DNA from: Allobrachymonas chironomi DSM 19884
GTDB taxonomy: Bacteria > Pseudomonadota > Gammaproteobacteria > Burkholderiales > Burkholderiaceae_C
Assembly: GCF_000374625.1 (NCBI RefSeq)
Contig: NZ_KB894770.1
Coordinates: 62,001 to 126,000 of the forward strand
DNA: 64,000 nucleotides
Direction: 5' to 3'
This document shows, piece by piece, positions 1 to 10,964 of the stretch. A program made the translations under genes and the position numbers. Positions within the stretch are counted from its first letter, which is position 1; every line of letters begins with the position of its first letter. The notes below the pieces were generated by a model that searched no databases, was not told where the DNA came from, and saw only the letters and a list, made by a program, of their open reading frames with translations.

Positions 1-264
1 CGCACCCGGCGGCTGGAACGTGAGGGTGGCAATGCCTTCCGCGAGTATTTCCTGCCGGAAACCGCGGTGATGCTGAAGCAGGGGGCCGGGCGGCTGATCC
101 GCAGCGAAACAGACCAGGGCGTACTCATCATCGGCGATGCACGCCTGTTGCAGAAGAATTACGGCAATCGTCTGTTGCGCGTACTGGGTGATGTGCGTCG
201 TCTGCCGGACGAGGCGGCACTGGACACGGCGCTGCAGCAGCTGGCCAAAACACATCAGGCCTGA
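1..264 (+). CDS. ATP-dependent DNA helicase, DinG/YoaA family (3' end only)
   Basis: C-terminal 87 codons of an open frame that runs in from before the window. The sequence LKQGAGRLIRSETDQGVL matches helicase motif VI (QxxGRLIR) of the XPD-like superfamily 2 helicases DinG and YoaA, followed by the typical tail with a YGNRLLRVL segment. These helicases unwind DNA 5'-3' in repair and carry an iron-sulfur cluster in a domain that lies outside this window. YoaA-type fits better than DinG from the short tail, but the two cannot be separated from this fragment. The gene ends in a perfect palindrome that also faces the convergent bamD. Confidence 0.85.
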   Translation, partial: RTRRLEREGGNAFREYFLPETAVMLKQGAGRLIRSETDQGVLIIGDARLLQKNYGNRLLRVLGDVRRLPDEAALDTALQQLAKTHQA

Positions 265-280
265 AATTTCAGGCCTGATG
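253..280. terminator. Perfect 28-bp palindrome between convergent genes
   Basis: The two halves CATCAGGCCTGAAA and TTTCAGGCCTGATG are exact reverse complements with no spacer. It overlaps the last codons and stop of the helicase gene and ends 8 bp before the bamD stop. Position between converging genes suggests a bidirectional terminator, but neither side has a run of T, so the termination role is inferred. Confidence 0.5.
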
Positions 281-288
281 AGGGGAGA

Positions 289-1122
289 TTACCAGAGGCG
301 GAACAGCGAGCGCTTTTCCCTGGGCTTGTAGTTCGGATCCAGATAGCGGCTCTGCGGATAGTTTTCCTTGAGCACGCGCAGGGCATCGTCACGGGGCTGC
401 TCCATGCCCATGGCGTGGTAGGACTGCGCCATGATGCCGAGCGCCTGTTCCTGGGCTGGCGTGCCAGGATAGTTGGTCAGCGTGGACTGGGCGCGGTTGA
501 TGGCCGCCACATAGGCTTCACGGCTGAAGTAGTAGTTGGCGATGGCGACTTCGGACGAGGCCATGGCATTGACGATATAGGTCATGCGCGCGCGGGCATC
601 GGGCGTGTAGCGCGAGTTGGGGAAGCGTGTCACCAGCTCCTTGAAGGCGGCGAAGGATTCGCGCGCGGCAGCCATGTCGCGCTCGGACAGGTCATTCGCG
701 TTCAGGAAGTCCAGCCAGCCGGACTGCTCGTTGAAGTTGACCAGGCCCTTCAGGTAATAGGCATAGTCCAGTGCCGGGCTGGTGGGGTTCATCTGGATGA
801 AGCGGTCGAGCGTGAAGTTGGCGTCAACGTAGTCTTCGTTCTGGTACTGGGCGTAGGCCTTTTCGAGCTGGGCCTGCTGGGCCAGCGGCGTGCCCTGGGC
901 ACGTGCTTCCAGCACGTTGTATAGCGGAATGGCCTGGTCGTAGCCACCGGACAGGCGCTCCTCGCGGGCTTCGCTGTAGATGCGGTTGGGGCTCCAGTCG
1001 GCCGTTTTCTCCTGTACCGTGGGCGGGGTCTTGCAGGCAGCCAGCAGCGTGGCCGTGCCAAGGCCCAACAGGACGGGACGGAGGTAACGGGAGATTAGAA
1101 TGCTGCGATTCGGTTGAGGCAT
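289..1122 (-). CDS. bamD: Outer membrane protein assembly factor BamD
   Basis: 277-residue lipoprotein. A signal peptide ends in the lipobox LAAC with the lipidated cysteine at residue 30. The mature part is made of TPR-like helices, with recognisable BamD stretches such as AYAQYQNEDY and YYLKGLVNF and a terminal YPQSRYLD segment. BamD is the essential lipoprotein of the BAM complex: it sits on the inner face of the outer membrane, binds BamA and helps insert beta-barrel proteins. bamB, another BAM lipoprotein, lies at 11 kb. The gene is divergent from rluD, the usual bamD-rluD arrangement of proteobacteria, and shares a 71-bp upstream region with it. Confidence 0.95.
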   Translation of the reverse strand: MPQPNRSILISRYLRPVLLGLGTATLLAACKTPPTVQEKTADWSPNRIYSEAREERLSGGYDQAIPLYNVLEARAQGTPLAQQAQLEKAYAQYQNEDYVDANFTLDRFIQMNPTSPALDYAYYLKGLVNFNEQSGWLDFLNANDLSERDMAAARESFAAFKELVTRFPNSRYTPDARARMTYIVNAMASSEVAIANYYFSREAYVAAINRAQSTLTNYPGTPAQEQALGIMAQSYHAMGMEQPRDDALRVLKENYPQSRYLDPNYKPREKRSLFRLW

Positions 1123-1158
1123 GGGTGACTACTCTTCGGTCAGGTCAGATTGCCAAAG

Positions 1159-1164
1159 ATTATA
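1159..1164 (-). promoter_or_regulatory. Probable -10 box of bamD
   Basis: Read on the minus strand this is an exact TATAAT, 37 bp upstream of the bamD start codon, in the short divergent region shared with rluD. I do not see a good -35 box at 16-18 bp, so the promoter assignment is tentative. Confidence 0.4.
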
Positions 1165-1193
1165 GCCAGCAGACTTTGGCCACCAGTGAGGAA

Positions 1194-2186
1194 ATGCAAG
1201 TGCAAGCCATAGATGACGAGGAACAGCCAGGCGCAGACGAGGTTCAGGCCGAGGCCGAACTGCGTGTGCTGCAGGTAGATGCTGCCGGCAACGGCATGCG
1301 ACTGGACCGTTATCTGGCGGAGCAGGTGTCGGAGTTTTCACGCAGTTATCTGCAGCAGCTGATTGAGCAGGGGCTGTTGCGCCGTCTGGGCCAGCCCTGC
1401 AGCAAGGCGGCGACCAAGCTGCGCGTGGGCGACCGGCTGGAGCTGGAACTGCGTCCGACGGCGCAGTCCCAGGCCTTCGTGCCGCAGGATATTCCACTCG
1501 ACATCGTGCATGAGGATGCGCACCTGGCCATCGTGCACAAGCCGGCCGGGCTGGTGGTGCATCCGGCAGCGGGCAACTGGAGCGGCACCTTGCTGAATGC
1601 GCTGTTGCACCATTACCCCGAATCGCGCATGTTGCCGCGTGCCGGCATCGTGCATCGGCTGGACAAGGATACCAGCGGCCTGATGGTGGTGGCGCGTGAC
1701 CGCGCAGCCATGGATGGCCTGGTGCGGCAGATTGCGGCACGCGAGGTGCATCGTGAATACCAGGCGCTGGCGCATGGCATCTGGCGCGAATCGGCTGGCG
1801 GCGTGACCGCGGTCGATGCGGCCATTGGGCGCGATGTGCGCAACCGGCTGCGCATGGCAGTGGTGGATCTGGCGCACCAGGCTGGCAAGCCGGCACGCAC
1901 CGACTTTCGTCTGCTGCGCCAGGGCCTGCTCGATGGTCAGCCGGTCTGCCATGTACAGGCCACGCTGCACACCGGCCGTACGCATCAGATCCGCGTGCAC
2001 ATGCAGCACCTCGGCCATCCACTGCTGGCCGATGCCGTGTACGGCGGCAAGCCGGTGGCCGGACTGCAGCGCCAGGCCCTGCATGCCTTCCGGCTGTCGT
2101 TGCAGCACCCGCTGACGCAGCAGCCGATACAATGCGAAGCGCCCTTGCCGGCAGACCTGCAGCAGGTGCTGCAGGCGCTGGCATGA
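1194..2186 (+). CDS. rluD: 23S rRNA pseudouridine synthase RluD
   Basis: 330 residues. An N-terminal S4 RNA-binding domain (about residues 25-90, starting near [11 protein letters not shown]) is followed by the RsuA/RluA catalytic domain with the signature [15 protein letters not shown], whose aspartate is the catalytic residue, and the later [17 protein letters not shown] motif. RluD makes pseudouridines 1911, 1915 and 1917 in helix 69 of 23S rRNA. The ATG at 1194 was chosen because it follows a GAGGA sequence and gives the family length; the open frame continues upstream without a better start. Divergent from bamD. Confidence 0.93.
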   Translation: MQVQAIDDEEQPGADEVQAEAELRVLQVDAAGNGMRLDRYLAEQVSEFSRSYLQQLIEQGLLRRLGQPCSKAATKLRVGDRLELELRPTAQSQAFVPQDIPLDIVHEDAHLAIVHKPAGLVVHPAAGNWSGTLLNALLHHYPESRMLPRAGIVHRLDKDTSGLMVVARDRAAMDGLVRQIAAREVHREYQALAHGIWRESAGGVTAVDAAIGRDVRNRLRMAVVDLAHQAGKPARTDFRLLRQGLLDGQPVCHVQATLHTGRTHQIRVHMQHLGHPLLADAVYGGKPVAGLQRQALHAFRLSLQHPLTQQPIQCEAPLPADLQQVLQALA

Positions 2187-2223
2187 CTTTTCCCATCTGT
2201 TGCCGCCGTTGCGGTTTTCCGGC

Positions 2224-2970
2224 ATGAACGCTTTCCAGGCCCGACGCATTCTCGAAACAGCGCTGCTGTGCGCCCAGCAGCCGCTATCGCTGCGCGAGAT
2301 GCGCCAGTTGTTCGAGGATAGCGTCGCGCCCGACACCATTCGCCAGCTGCTGCACGAGATCGGCCAGAGCTGGGAGCAGCGCGGCATGGAGCTGTGTTGC
2401 GTGTCTACCGGCTGGCGTTTTCAGAGCCGGCCCGAAATGCGCGAATACCTGGACCGGCTGCACCCCGAAAAACCGCCACGCTACAGTCGCGCCACGCTGG
2501 AAACTCTGGCCATCATCGCCTACCGGCAGCCGGTGACGCGTGGCGATATCGAGGATATCCGGGGTGTCACGGTCAACTCGCAGCTGATCAGGCAGCTGGA
2601 GGATCGTGGCTGGATCGAAACCATCGGCTACCGCGAAACCGTCGGCCGGCCGGCATTGCTGGCCACCACGCGGCAGTTCCTGGATGATCTCGGCCTGTCG
2701 GCCCTGGACCAGCTGCCGGTGCTGGAAGATGCCGATCAGGCGGTGCTGCTGGAGCAGCTGGCCAGTCTGGACGCGCTGCCGGCGCAAGGCGATGCGGACA
2801 GCGATCAGCCCGAACTCGACATCACGCTGCAGCCGGTGCTTGATTCTGCTGTCGCAGAAGCGGACAATACGGGTGTTGCCAAAACGGCACCAGCGGTTGC
2901 GGACACCTCGGGAGAGGCATCCGGTTCTGCTGACACCTCCGATACATCCGATATCCCTTCGCATTCCTGA
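2224..2970 (+). CDS. scpB: Segregation and condensation protein B
   Basis: 248 residues. Two winged-helix domains of ScpB are recognisable, including [20 protein letters not shown] and a later [15 protein letters not shown] stretch. ScpB dimers bind ScpA, and together with SMC form the condensin that compacts and segregates the chromosome. The last ~60 residues form an acidic, Ser/Thr/Asp-rich tail (ending [13 protein letters not shown]) likely to be disordered. The ATG at 2224 begins [11 protein letters not shown], the expected start; no strong ribosome binding site is visible. scpA is not next to it. The neighbouring rluB downstream is the common arrangement. Confidence 0.9.
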   Translation: MNAFQARRILETALLCAQQPLSLREMRQLFEDSVAPDTIRQLLHEIGQSWEQRGMELCCVSTGWRFQSRPEMREYLDRLHPEKPPRYSRATLETLAIIAYRQPVTRGDIEDIRGVTVNSQLIRQLEDRGWIETIGYRETVGRPALLATTRQFLDDLGLSALDQLPVLEDADQAVLLEQLASLDALPAQGDADSDQPELDITLQPVLDSAVAEADNTGVAKTAPAVADTSGEASGSADTSDTSDIPSHS

Positions 2971-3040
2971 TCCGGCACACGGCCGCATCCGCACGATATC
3001 CTGCCGGCATTTCTGCCGGCAGCCATGCAGGTACCACCTT

Positions 3041-4348
3041 ATGCAAACCCCATCTGAACACGATTCCGACCAGCAGCCGTCTGCCGAGGGCAACGAGACA
3101 CCGCGTCCGCGCAGCCGCAAGCCAGCCAGTCAGCCGCGCAGCCGCGCACCGCGCAAGCCTGCAGCAGATGCTACGCGCCGCCCGCGCAAGCCCGCTGAGG
3201 TTGCCGAGGGAGAGGCCATCGAGCGCGATGAAGACCTGTTTGCCGCCGTCATCTCCGGCGAATTCGATGTGGACGGACAGGGCGAGGCAGCCGAAGCACC
3301 GGCCAAGCGTGTGCTGCTGCCGCAACCCGACGCGCCCAAGCTGCACAAGGTGCTGGCCCAGGCTGGCCTGGGCTCGCGCCTGGAAATGGAACAGATGATC
3401 ACCGAAGGTCGCATTTCGGTGAACAACGAGCCGGCCCACGTGGGCCAGCGCATCCAGTTTGGCGATGTCGTCAAGATCAATGGCAAACCGGTGCGCCTGC
3501 GCATTGCGCCGCCGCCCACGCGCGTGATTGCCTACCACAAACCGGTTGGCGAGCTGGTCACGCATGACGATCCGCAGAACCGCCCGACCGTGTTCCGCAA
3601 GCTGCCGCGCCTGCCGCAGGGCAAGTGGCAGTCGGTCGGTCGTCTGGACCTGAACACCGAGGGCCTGTTGCTGATCACCAACTCCGGTGCCCTGGCCAAC
3701 CAGCTGATGCACCCGCGCTTCGGCCTGCAGCGCGAATACGCCGTGCGCGTCCTTGGTGCGCTGTCGGATGAGGAAAAGCAGCGTCTGCTCGACGGAGTGC
3801 AGCTCGATGATGGTCCGGCACAGTTCGGCAGCATCGAGGAGGGCGGTGGTGAAGGCGCCAACTGCTGGTATCGCGTGACGATTTCCGAAGGCCGCAACCG
3901 CGAGGTGCGCCGCATGTTCGAGGCGGTGGGCCATGCCGTGAGCCGCCTGATCCGTATCCGCTACGGCATGATGAACCTGCCGCGCTTCCTGCGTCGAGGT
4001 GCCTGGATGGAGCTGTCCGAACGCGATGTCAAGAACCTGATGGCCGAAGTCGGCCTGAAGGAAAGTGTCGATCTGGAACAGCTGCGTCGCCAGGAGCAGG
4101 GCGTGCGTCGTCGCAACCCGGATCGCCCGGGTTCTGCCGCCAGCAAGCGCGCCAAGTCCGGCCCGGGTCGCTCGGCGCCGCGCGCCGCCAGTCAGCCTGA
4201 TCCGCTGCAGACCTCGTTCGGCTATCTGGATGGCCGCAAGCCGGAATCGCGTGGCAAGCGCCCGAGCGGTGGTGGTGGCCGCAGTGCGCCGGCAGGCTGG
4301 ATGGGGCAGGGCAATGGCTCATCCGGCAAGCCGCGTCGCGGCAAGTAA
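3041..4348 (+). CDS. rluB: 23S rRNA pseudouridine synthase RluB
   Basis: 435 residues. A basic/proline-rich N-terminal extension of ~100 residues precedes the S4 domain (KLHKVLAQAGLGSR) and the RsuA-type catalytic domain with GRLDLNTEGLLLITN, where the aspartate is catalytic, and NREVRRMFEAVGH. RluB modifies U2605 of 23S rRNA. Another low-complexity Arg/Gly/Pro tail follows the domain (residues ~355-435). Such tails on both ends are common in Burkholderiales homologues and probably add RNA affinity. Follows scpB, 70 bp apart. Confidence 0.92.
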   Translation: MQTPSEHDSDQQPSAEGNETPRPRSRKPASQPRSRAPRKPAADATRRPRKPAEVAEGEAIERDEDLFAAVISGEFDVDGQGEAAEAPAKRVLLPQPDAPKLHKVLAQAGLGSRLEMEQMITEGRISVNNEPAHVGQRIQFGDVVKINGKPVRLRIAPPPTRVIAYHKPVGELVTHDDPQNRPTVFRKLPRLPQGKWQSVGRLDLNTEGLLLITNSGALANQLMHPRFGLQREYAVRVLGALSDEEKQRLLDGVQLDDGPAQFGSIEEGGGEGANCWYRVTISEGRNREVRRMFEAVGHAVSRLIRIRYGMMNLPRFLRRGAWMELSERDVKNLMAEVGLKESVDLEQLRRQEQGVRRRNPDRPGSAASKRAKSGPGRSAPRAASQPDPLQTSFGYLDGRKPESRGKRPSGGGGRSAPAGWMGQGNGSSGKPRRGK

Positions 4349-4355
4349 GCGCCTG

Positions 4356-4389
4356 TTGCCATGGCCTGTTCCCGCGAATGCCATGGCAA
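4356..4389. repeat. Inverted repeat downstream of rluB
   Basis: Perfect 10-bp arms TTGCCATGGC and GCCATGGCAA separated by 14 bases, starting 7 bp after the rluB stop. It could act as a weak terminator of rluB, but no T run follows. A TAAAAT hexamer at 4395-4400, just past it, is a possible -10 box for ndk. Confidence 0.4.
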
Positions 4390-4501
4390 GCAGGTAAAAT
4401 CCCGGGGTTGTGCAGCTGACCGCATGGGCAGGTTGCGCAATCCATCCAGCCGGCCAACCCGGCCGCCCCGGATTTCATTCTCCCAACTATCAGGAAAACA
4501 C

Positions 4502-4927
4502 ATGGCTATCGAACGCACCCTCTCCATCATCAAGCCCGACGCCGTTGCCAAGAACGTGATCGGCCAGATCTACGCCCGTTTCGAGGCTGCCGGCCTGAAG
4601 GTCATCGCTGCCCGCATGATGCACCTGTCCCGCAACGAAGCCGAGGCTTTCTACGCCGTGCACAAGGAGCGTCCCTTCTTCAAGGACCTGGTCGACTTCA
4701 TGATTTCCGGTCCCGTGATGGTGCAGTGTCTGGAAGGCGAAGGTGCCATCCTGAAGAACCGTGACCTGATGGGCGCCACCGATCCCAAGAAGGCCGACAA
4801 GGGCACCATCCGCGCCGACTTCGCCGACAGCATCGATGCCAACGCCGTGCACGGCTCCGACGCCGCCGAAACTGCTGCCGTGGAAGTGGCCTTCTTCTTC
4901 CCGGGCATGAACGTCTACTCCCGCTGA
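4502..4927 (+). CDS. ndk: Nucleoside diphosphate kinase
   Basis: 141 residues, the family's normal length. Moves the gamma phosphate between nucleoside triphosphates and diphosphates through a phosphohistidine: the catalytic His117 lies in [10 protein letters not shown]. The N terminus [15 protein letters not shown] is diagnostic. AGGA precedes the ATG. It begins the forward run that continues with rlmN 24 bp later, as in most Burkholderiales. Confidence 0.97.
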   Translation: MAIERTLSIIKPDAVAKNVIGQIYARFEAAGLKVIAARMMHLSRNEAEAFYAVHKERPFFKDLVDFMISGPVMVQCLEGEGAILKNRDLMGATDPKKADKGTIRADFADSIDANAVHGSDAAETAAVEVAFFFPGMNVYSR

Positions 4928-4951
4928 TCGGCGGCTGACGAGGACATCACC

Positions 4952-6088
4952 ATGACCACCACCAATCTGCTCGACTTCGATCTGGAAGGCCTGGTGGCGT
5001 GGTGCGGCCAGCTGGGCGAAAAGCGCTTTCGCGCCACCCAGCTGTTCCGCTGGATCCACCAGAAGGGTGTATCCGATTTCTCCCTGATGAGTGACCTGGC
5101 CAAATCGCTGCGCGAAAAGCTGGCTGCCCAGGCCACCATCACCCCATTGCCGGTGCTGACGCAGCAGATGTCTGCGGACGGCACCATCAAGTGGCTGTTC
5201 GACGTGGGCGGCGGCAATGCTGTCGAGGCCGTCTTCATTCCTGAAACCGACCGCGGCACGCTGTGCGTGTCCTCGCAGGCCGGTTGCGCCGTGGGCTGTC
5301 GTTTCTGCTCCACTGGCCATCAGGGTTTCAGCCGCAACCTGACCACTGGCGAAATCACGGCGCAGCTGTGGTTTGCCGAGCATTTTCTGCGCAAGCACCT
5401 GAACACCGACGAGCGCGTCATCTCCAACGTGGTGATGATGGGCATGGGTGAGCCGCTGCAGAACTACTCGGCGCTGGTGCCGGCGCTGCGCACCATGCTG
5501 GATGACCACGGCTACGGCCTGTCGCGCCGCCGCGTCACGGTGTCCACCTCGGGCGTGGTGCCCATGATGGACCGTCTGTCGCAGGATTGCCCGGTGGCGC
5601 TGGCGGTATCGCTGCATGCGCCCAATGATCCTCTGCGTGACCATCTGGTGCCGCTCAACCGCAAGTACCCGCTGGCCGAGCTGATGCAGGCCTGCCAGCG
5701 CTATCTGGAGTTCGCGCCACGCGACTTCATCACCTTCGAATATTGCATGCTGGATGGCGTCAACGACCAACCCGAGCATGCCCGTCAGCTGATCGAGCTG
5801 GTGCGCCAGTCCGGCAAGGGAGCCTGGTGCAAGTTCAACCTGATCCCGTTCAACCCCTTCCCGGAATCGGGGCTGAAGTGCTCGCCGCGTGGCACCGTGC
5901 TGGAATTCGGTCGCCTGCTGAACGAGGCCGGCATTGTCACCACGGTGCGCAAGACGCGCGGTGACGATATCGATGCCGCCTGTGGCCAGCTGGCCGGCGA
6001 CGTGCAGGATCGCACGCGCGTGGAGCGCCGCATCGTGCTGCAGCGCATGGCTGATATCCAGCTGGCGCCAGGAGGGCAGGATGACTGA
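4952..6088 (+). CDS. rlmN: Dual-specificity 23S rRNA/tRNA adenine-C2 methyltransferase RlmN
   Basis: 378-residue radical SAM enzyme. Cys112, Cys116 and Cys119 in [11 protein letters not shown] hold the 4Fe-4S cluster that activates SAM. Methylates C2 of A2503 in 23S rRNA and A37 of some tRNAs, improving proofreading at the ribosome. Further family motifs are GMGEPLQNY and the C-terminal region with [11 protein letters not shown] holding the second methyl-carrying cysteine. Its stop overlaps the next start by 8 bp, so the two are translationally linked. Confidence 0.96.
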   Translation: MTTTNLLDFDLEGLVAWCGQLGEKRFRATQLFRWIHQKGVSDFSLMSDLAKSLREKLAAQATITPLPVLTQQMSADGTIKWLFDVGGGNAVEAVFIPETDRGTLCVSSQAGCAVGCRFCSTGHQGFSRNLTTGEITAQLWFAEHFLRKHLNTDERVISNVVMMGMGEPLQNYSALVPALRTMLDDHGYGLSRRRVTVSTSGVVPMMDRLSQDCPVALAVSLHAPNDPLRDHLVPLNRKYPLAELMQACQRYLEFAPRDFITFEYCMLDGVNDQPEHARQLIELVRQSGKGAWCKFNLIPFNPFPESGLKCSPRGTVLEFGRLLNEAGIVTTVRKTRGDDIDAACGQLAGDVQDRTRVERRIVLQRMADIQLAPGGQDD

Positions 6089-6587
6089 GTCCGGCCTGGT
6101 CCGAAGCCTGGTGGCCCTGGTGCTGACGCTGCTGCTGGCAGCCTGCAGCAGCACGCCGCCATCGATGTTCCGGGAAACGCAGGCCACACCGGCTGAACGC
6201 ACACAGGCCCATCTGCAGTTGGCCATGGCCTATCTGCAACAGGGGCAGACCGATATTGCCCTGCAGGAAATCGGCAGCGTGCTGCAAGCCGATCCGGCTC
6301 AGGCCACGGCCTGGCATCTGCAAGGCATGGCCCTGCAGCAGCAGGGGCAGGGCGAACAGGCGGAGCGCAGCCTGCGCCAGGCCCTGCAGCTGGCACCGCA
6401 GGATGCCGGCATTCAACACAACCTGGCTGTGCTGCTGTGCGAGCGGCAGCAGCGCGCCGAAGCCGACCGCCTGTTTGCATCGGCCCTGACACTGCAGCCA
6501 CCTGCTGCACAAGACCTGACCTTGCAGGCACGTGCGCAGTGCGCATCGTCCTCTCCCATCTCCCTATCTCAAGAGCCTCAGGAATGA
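6081..6587 (+). CDS. Short PilF/PilW-like TPR lipoprotein
   Basis: 168 residues. Signal peptide with lipobox LAAC, cysteine at residue 22. About three TPR units follow (residues ~40-145; for example [19 protein letters not shown] and [21 protein letters not shown]). Position between rlmN and the RodZ-like gene is that of pilF/pilW, the pilotin-like lipoprotein that places the PilQ secretin in the outer membrane. Family members are usually about 250 residues with six TPRs, so the C-terminal half is missing. I found no continuation in other frames, so this is a short form rather than a recent frameshift. The stop overlaps the next start by 4 bp (ATGA). Confidence 0.75.
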   Translation: MTESGLVRSLVALVLTLLLAACSSTPPSMFRETQATPAERTQAHLQLAMAYLQQGQTDIALQEIGSVLQADPAQATAWHLQGMALQQQGQGEQAERSLRQALQLAPQDAGIQHNLAVLLCERQQRAEADRLFASALTLQPPAAQDLTLQARAQCASSSPISLSQEPQE

Positions 6588-7507
6588 CCGACGTACAGAA
6601 CGAGTTCCCCGCAACCGGATCCCAGGACAAGCCCCGGATTCGTCTGGATGAGCACCTCAGCCCCGGCAAGATGCTGCGCAGCGCGCGCGAGCAGGCCGGT
6701 GTGCAGATGGAAGTGCTGGCGACTGCCCTGAAGGTGCCGCCACAGCGTATCCAGGACCTCGAAAGCGATGATCTGTCGGCCATGCCGGGCGTATTTTTTG
6801 CACGCGGGCTGGCAGCCAATATCTGCCGTTACCTGGGTATCGATGCCCAGCCCGTACTATCGCGCATGCCGTCGGACAAGCCACATATCCACACCGATGA
6901 CGAGTCGATCAATGCGCCGATCAACCAGTCGCGTTTCGGTGCCGGCATGCGTGGCGGCATGGGGCTGCCACTCTGGGCGATCGCCCTGGTGGCAGCGCTG
7001 GCCATCGGAGCCGTGCTGCTGTTCCTGCTGCCGACGTTCTCTGCCAAGTGGACCAGCTCCAGTGCTGCCAGTGCCGTTGCCAGCGCGCCGGCTGCTCCGA
7101 TGGTGACTGGCCAGCTGGCTCCGGCAGCGGGCACGACCCTGGCTCCGGCCCCGGCATTGGCTCCCGCACCGGCGTCTGCCGCAGCACCTGCACTGCAGCC
7201 GGCAGCGCCTGCTGCCGTCACGCTGACTCCGGCCAGTGCGCCTGCATCCGCAGCGGCAACCAGCAGCGCCGGCCTGGTATTCCGCGCCAGCGGCGAAACC
7301 TGGGTACAGGTACGTGATCAGAACAACCGCACCGTGTTCGAACGCACCCTGGCTGCCGGCCAGGAGCAGGCCGTTCCGGTGGCAGCCTATCCGATCCGCG
7401 TCACGATTGGCCGCGCCGAAAACATCCAGCAGCTGCTGGATCGTGGTCAGAGCTTTGATCTGGCCGGTGTGGCGCGTACCGGCGTGGCACGCTTCCAGCT
7501 TCAGTAA
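6584..7507 (+). CDS. RodZ-like helix-turn-helix membrane protein
   Basis: 307 residues. Cytoplasmic N terminus with an Xre-type helix-turn-helix (residues ~25-90: [20 protein letters not shown], then [12 protein letters not shown]), one transmembrane segment (~residues 128-148), an Ala/Pro-rich linker and a C-terminal beta domain of the DUF4115 type ([15 protein letters not shown]). This is the architecture of RodZ, which links MreB filaments to the elongation machinery in rods. The link to cell shape here rests on homology only. Co-transcribed with the TPR lipoprotein and ispG. Confidence 0.85.
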   Translation: MTDVQNEFPATGSQDKPRIRLDEHLSPGKMLRSAREQAGVQMEVLATALKVPPQRIQDLESDDLSAMPGVFFARGLAANICRYLGIDAQPVLSRMPSDKPHIHTDDESINAPINQSRFGAGMRGGMGLPLWAIALVAALAIGAVLLFLLPTFSAKWTSSSAASAVASAPAAPMVTGQLAPAAGTTLAPAPALAPAPASAAAPALQPAAPAAVTLTPASAPASAAATSSAGLVFRASGETWVQVRDQNNRTVFERTLAAGQEQAVPVAAYPIRVTIGRAENIQQLLDRGQSFDLAGVARTGVARFQLQ

Positions 7508-7526
7508 GCCAGCAAGGAGAGTACAG

Positions 7527-8789
<1,263 letters not shown>

Positions 8790-8800
8790 GCCCACCCTGT

Positions 8801-8825
8801 GGCCCGCCTGGCGGGCCTTGTGTTT
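8801..8825 (+). terminator. Hairpin between ispG and hisS
   Basis: GGCCCG-loop-CGGGCC hairpin followed by TTGTGTTT, 12 bp after the ispG stop. Resembles a weak intrinsic terminator; since hisS follows in the same direction it may only reduce read-through. Confidence 0.5.
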
Positions 8826-8846
8826 CCTGCATCCGACAACAATTCA

Positions 8847-10136
8847 ATGGCACAGAAAATTACCGCGATCAAGGGCATGAACGACATCCTGCCGCCACAC
8901 TCCGCCCACTGGGAGTGGCTGGAAGGCCAGGTGCGCGAGGTCATGTCGCGTTTCGCCTACCGCAACATCCGTACCCCCATCGTCGAGCCTACCGGCCTGT
9001 TCGTGCGCAGCCTGGGTGAGGTGACTGATGTGGTCGAGAAGGAAATGTATTCCTTTGAAGACCGCCTGAACGGCGAGGCGCTGACGCTGCGCCCGGAAAA
9101 CACCGCTGGCGTGGTGCGTGCCGTGGTCGAGCACAACCTGTTGTACGAGGGCGGCAAGCGCCTGTACTACATGGGCCCGATGTTCCGCCACGAGCGCCCG
9201 CAGCGCGGCCGCTACCGCCAGTTTCACCAGATTGGTGCCGAGGCACTGGGCTTTTCCGGCGCGCATGTCGATGCCGAACTGATCCTGCTGGCGCACAGCC
9301 TGTGGCAGGCGCTGGGCGTGCGTGACGTGCGCCTGGAAATCAACAGCCTGGGTCAGCCCGAAGAGCGCAAGGCGCACCGCGAGGCCCTGATCCGCCATTT
9401 CGAGGCACACCAGGAGTTGCTGGACGAAGACGGCCAGCGCCGCCTGTACAGCAACCCGCTGCGCATCCTGGACACCAAGAATCCGGCCATGAAGGACGTG
9501 GTGGAAAGTGCGCCGCGCCTGCTGGACTTTCTGGGCGAGGCCTCGCTGCAGGCCTTCGAGACGCTGCAGCAGATCCTGCGTGCGCACGACGTGGCCTATA
9601 CCATCAACCCGCGCCTGGTGCGCGGCCTGGACTACTACAACCTCACGGTGTTCGAATTCATCACCGACAGCCTGGGCGCGCAGGGCACCATCTGCGCCGG
9701 GGGCCGTTATGATGGCCTGATCGAACAGGTCGGCGGCAAGCCGGCACCCGGCGTGGGTTGGGCCATGGGCGTGGAGCGCGTGCTGGAACTGCTCAAGGAG
9801 CAGGACCTGCTGCCTGCCGCACCGGTACCCGATGCCTATGCCGTGATCCCCGACATGCAATCGCTGCCGGTGGCGATGCAGGCACTGCAGCAGCTGCGCC
9901 AGGCCGGCCTGGCGGTGCAGATGCATGCCACGCCCACGGGCGAGATGGGCAGCTTCAAGTCCCAGTTCAAGAAGGCCGATGCCAGCGGCGCGCGTTTTGC
10001 GCTGGTATTTGGTGCCGACGAGCTGGCCGAAGGCTGCGTGACCATCAAGCAGCTGCGCGATGGTGCCGGCGAACAAAGCAAAAAACCGCTGGCCGAGCTG
10101 GCGCAATGGGCGAACAGCCTACAATCACAGGATTAA
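8847..10136 (+). CDS. hisS: Histidine-tRNA ligase
   Basis: 429-residue class II aminoacyl-tRNA synthetase that charges tRNA-His. Visible signatures: IKGMNDILP near the start, motif 2 ([19 protein letters not shown]), the histidine-binding [14 protein letters not shown], motif 3 ([12 protein letters not shown]) and a C-terminal anticodon-binding domain from about residue 325. Start chosen at ATG 8847 by family alignment; there is no clear ribosome binding site. Order ispG-hisS-yfgM-bamB-der is conserved in proteobacteria. Confidence 0.97.
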   Translation: MAQKITAIKGMNDILPPHSAHWEWLEGQVREVMSRFAYRNIRTPIVEPTGLFVRSLGEVTDVVEKEMYSFEDRLNGEALTLRPENTAGVVRAVVEHNLLYEGGKRLYYMGPMFRHERPQRGRYRQFHQIGAEALGFSGAHVDAELILLAHSLWQALGVRDVRLEINSLGQPEERKAHREALIRHFEAHQELLDEDGQRRLYSNPLRILDTKNPAMKDVVESAPRLLDFLGEASLQAFETLQQILRAHDVAYTINPRLVRGLDYYNLTVFEFITDSLGAQGTICAGGRYDGLIEQVGGKPAPGVGWAMGVERVLELLKEQDLLPAAPVPDAYAVIPDMQSLPVAMQALQQLRQAGLAVQMHATPTGEMGSFKSQFKKADASGARFALVFGADELAEGCVTIKQLRDGAGEQSKKPLAELAQWANSLQSQD

Positions 10137-10139
10137 TCC

Positions 10140-10156
10140 GCCCGCCGCTGGCGGGC
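10140..10156. repeat. Hairpin between hisS and yfgM
   Basis: GCCCGCC-GCT-GGCGGGC: a 7-bp perfect stem immediately after the hisS stop, without a T run. Similar in sequence to the hairpin after ispG. Possibly an mRNA stabilising or pausing element. Confidence 0.4.
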
Positions 10157-10172
10157 CAGATACGGAACAAGC

Positions 10173-10928
10173 ATGGCGATTCAGAATCTCGACCTCGAAG
10201 AACAGGAACAACTCGACAAGCTCAGGCACTTCTGGGAGAAGTGGGGCACGCTGATCACGACCGTGGTGGTGCTGGCCCTGCTGGCGTTTGCCGGCTGGCG
10301 TGGCTACCAGTGGTACGAATCCAACCAGGCTGTCAAGGCCTCGGCCCTGTACGACCAGATCCAGGCGGATGCCGATGCCGGCGATACCGCCAAGCTGGCC
10401 AACAGCCTCAAGCTGATGCAGGATGACTTTGCCTCCACCACCTACGGACAGCATGCCGGTCTGCTGGCAGCACAGGTGTTCCTGGAGAAAGGGCAGGCCG
10501 AGCAAAGCCGTGCCGCCCTGGGCATGGTCGCCGAAAAGGGCCCGGACAAGGGCCTGCAGGGTCTGGCACGCCTGCAGCTGGCGCAGCAGATGATCGGGGA
10601 GAAGCAGTTTGAGCAGGCGCAGCAGCAGCTGCAACAGGTTGATGCCAGCTATGCTGCGCTGGTGGCTGACCTGACAGGCGATATCCATACGCTGCAGAAC
10701 CAGCAGCCGCAGGCGATCGAGGCCTATACCAGGGCCTGGCGCGAGCTCGACAGCAACCTGGCTTACCAGCAGATGGTGGGCATCAAGCTGACAGCACTGG
10801 GTGTGGATCTGGCCACGCTGGAAACTCCTGCAGCGGCTGCTCCTGCCAGTGCGGCAGCACCAGCAGCGGCCAGCTCTGCCACTCCGGCAGCTGCGTCGAG
10901 TGCGGCCAGTGCCTCCAGCGCAGGCTGA
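10173..10928 (+). CDS. YfgM family ancillary SecYEG translocon subunit
   Basis: 251 residues. Short cytoplasmic N terminus, one membrane segment (~residues 25-45, LITTVVVLALLAFAGW), then a periplasmic TPR-like helical domain (DUF2133). In E. coli YfgM works with PpiD at the Sec translocon and hands secreted proteins to periplasmic chaperones. The last ~35 residues are an Ala/Ser/Pro-rich tail. Placed between hisS and bamB as in other proteobacteria. Confidence 0.88.
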   Translation: MAIQNLDLEEQEQLDKLRHFWEKWGTLITTVVVLALLAFAGWRGYQWYESNQAVKASALYDQIQADADAGDTAKLANSLKLMQDDFASTTYGQHAGLLAAQVFLEKGQAEQSRAALGMVAEKGPDKGLQGLARLQLAQQMIGEKQFEQAQQQLQQVDASYAALVADLTGDIHTLQNQQPQAIEAYTRAWRELDSNLAYQQMVGIKLTALGVDLATLETPAAAAPASAAAPAAASSATPAAASSAASASSAG

Positions 10929-10964
10929 TTTTCCCGGTTCAGGATCCCGCAACAAGGAGTACGG

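Noticed and set aside
8801-10156. A dispersed repeat family from the similar hairpins after ispG and hisS
   Set aside because: Similarity is limited to GCCCGCC/GGCGGGC, which is easily reached by chance in GC-rich intergenic hairpins; two copies are not enough.
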